Assembly: GCA_036346225.1 (NCBI GenBank)
Contig: JARFIW010001089.1
Span: 1,364,001 to 1,428,000, forward strand
Direction: 5' to 3'
Length of the DNA: 64,000 nucleotides
Source: Platerodrilus igneus
Taxonomy: Eukaryota > Arthropoda > Insecta > Coleoptera > Lycidae
Position numbers and translations under genes: made by a program. Below are positions 63,990 to 64,000 of this stretch, in pieces (the first letter of the stretch is position 1; the number at the start of each line of letters is the position of its first letter). The notes under the pieces were generated by a model, which had not been told where the DNA came from, ran no database searches, and saw nothing but the letters and a program-made list of their open reading frames with translations.

Positions 63990-64000
63990 TGTAGATGTCA
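63990..64000 (-). repeat. Gypsy3 5' LTR, last 11 bases
   Basis: TGTAGATGTCA on the plus strand equals the first 11 bases of the LTR at 53482. The remainder lies outside the window. Confidence 0.75.

Larger units (their letters stand above)
53482..64000 (-). mobile_element. Gypsy3: Ty3/gypsy element in the tetraspanin intron, runs off the edge
   Basis: On the minus strand: start of the 5' LTR (63990 onward, outside), primer-binding site, gag, then a 5.5-kb Polinton-like block, protease-RT, RNase H, integrase, polypurine tract and 3' LTR. The first 11 bases of both LTR ends agree (TGTAGATGTCA at 53482 and 63990 on the plus strand), which ties the gag part and the pol part into one element. Frameshifts are few. 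Confidence 0.85.

Overview
This window looks like a stretch of AT-rich nuclear DNA from an arthropod, most likely an insect. It holds short-intron gene structure, tandem C2H2 zinc-finger coding arrays, and almost every animal transposon class: pogo/Tigger, hAT, PIF/Harbinger, a Tc1/mariner DD41D element, Polinton/Maverick fragments, three Ty3/gypsy elements, RTE-type and CR1/Jockey-type LINEs, a tRNA-derived SINE, solo LTRs and a foldback MITE. I see no bacterial operon, rRNA, CRISPR or genuine tRNA gene. The order cannot be fixed from sequence alone.

Layout. 0.5-2.2 kb: broken pogo/Tigger transposase (-). 2.6-3.2 kb: solo LTR. 3.9-4.5 kb: LINE reverse transcriptase scrap. 4.7-5.4 kb: short PIF/Harbinger element with a TAA target duplication. 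5.7-9.3 kb: large C2H2 array in one reading frame with several stops. 10.0-16.7 kb: a structurally complete Ty3/gypsy element (Gypsy1) with paired 587-bp LTRs, a 4-bp target duplication, gag, protease, RT, RNase H and integrase, whose last ORF carries an OARD1/TARG1-like macro domain and a CCCH zinc finger. 20.1-24.3 kb: second gypsy (Gypsy2), split by two SINEs and one solo LTR, each with its own target duplication. 25.1-26.0 kb: LINE endonuclease fragment. 26.2-28.0 kb: second C2H2 array with 15 intact fingers. 29.3-37.9 kb: Polinton-like fragment A, interrupted by a hAT element and by a DD41D mariner-like element. 38.2-42.7 kb: second hAT relic, split by an RTE LINE that holds a SINE. 45-51.1 kb: RTE LINE copies holding two SINEs (one split by a further 1.15-kb insertion) and a solo LTR. 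51.6-51.9 kb: foldback MITE in a TA microsatellite.

52.9 kb onward: the first three coding exons of a host tetraspanin gene (+). Sixty bases into its next intron sits a third gypsy element (Gypsy3, -), which runs off the right edge. Gypsy3 is itself split between gag and pol by Polinton-like fragment B (57.7-63.15 kb).

The window is therefore a nested transposon graveyard around one recognisable host gene and two zinc-finger arrays. The most unusual item is the retrotransposon-borne macro domain, in which both residues corresponding to the catalytic Lys and Asp of TARG1 are kept although other parts of the element are broken. The two Polinton-like copies share an unassigned 167-residue protein and a terminal hairpin whose arms have changed together.
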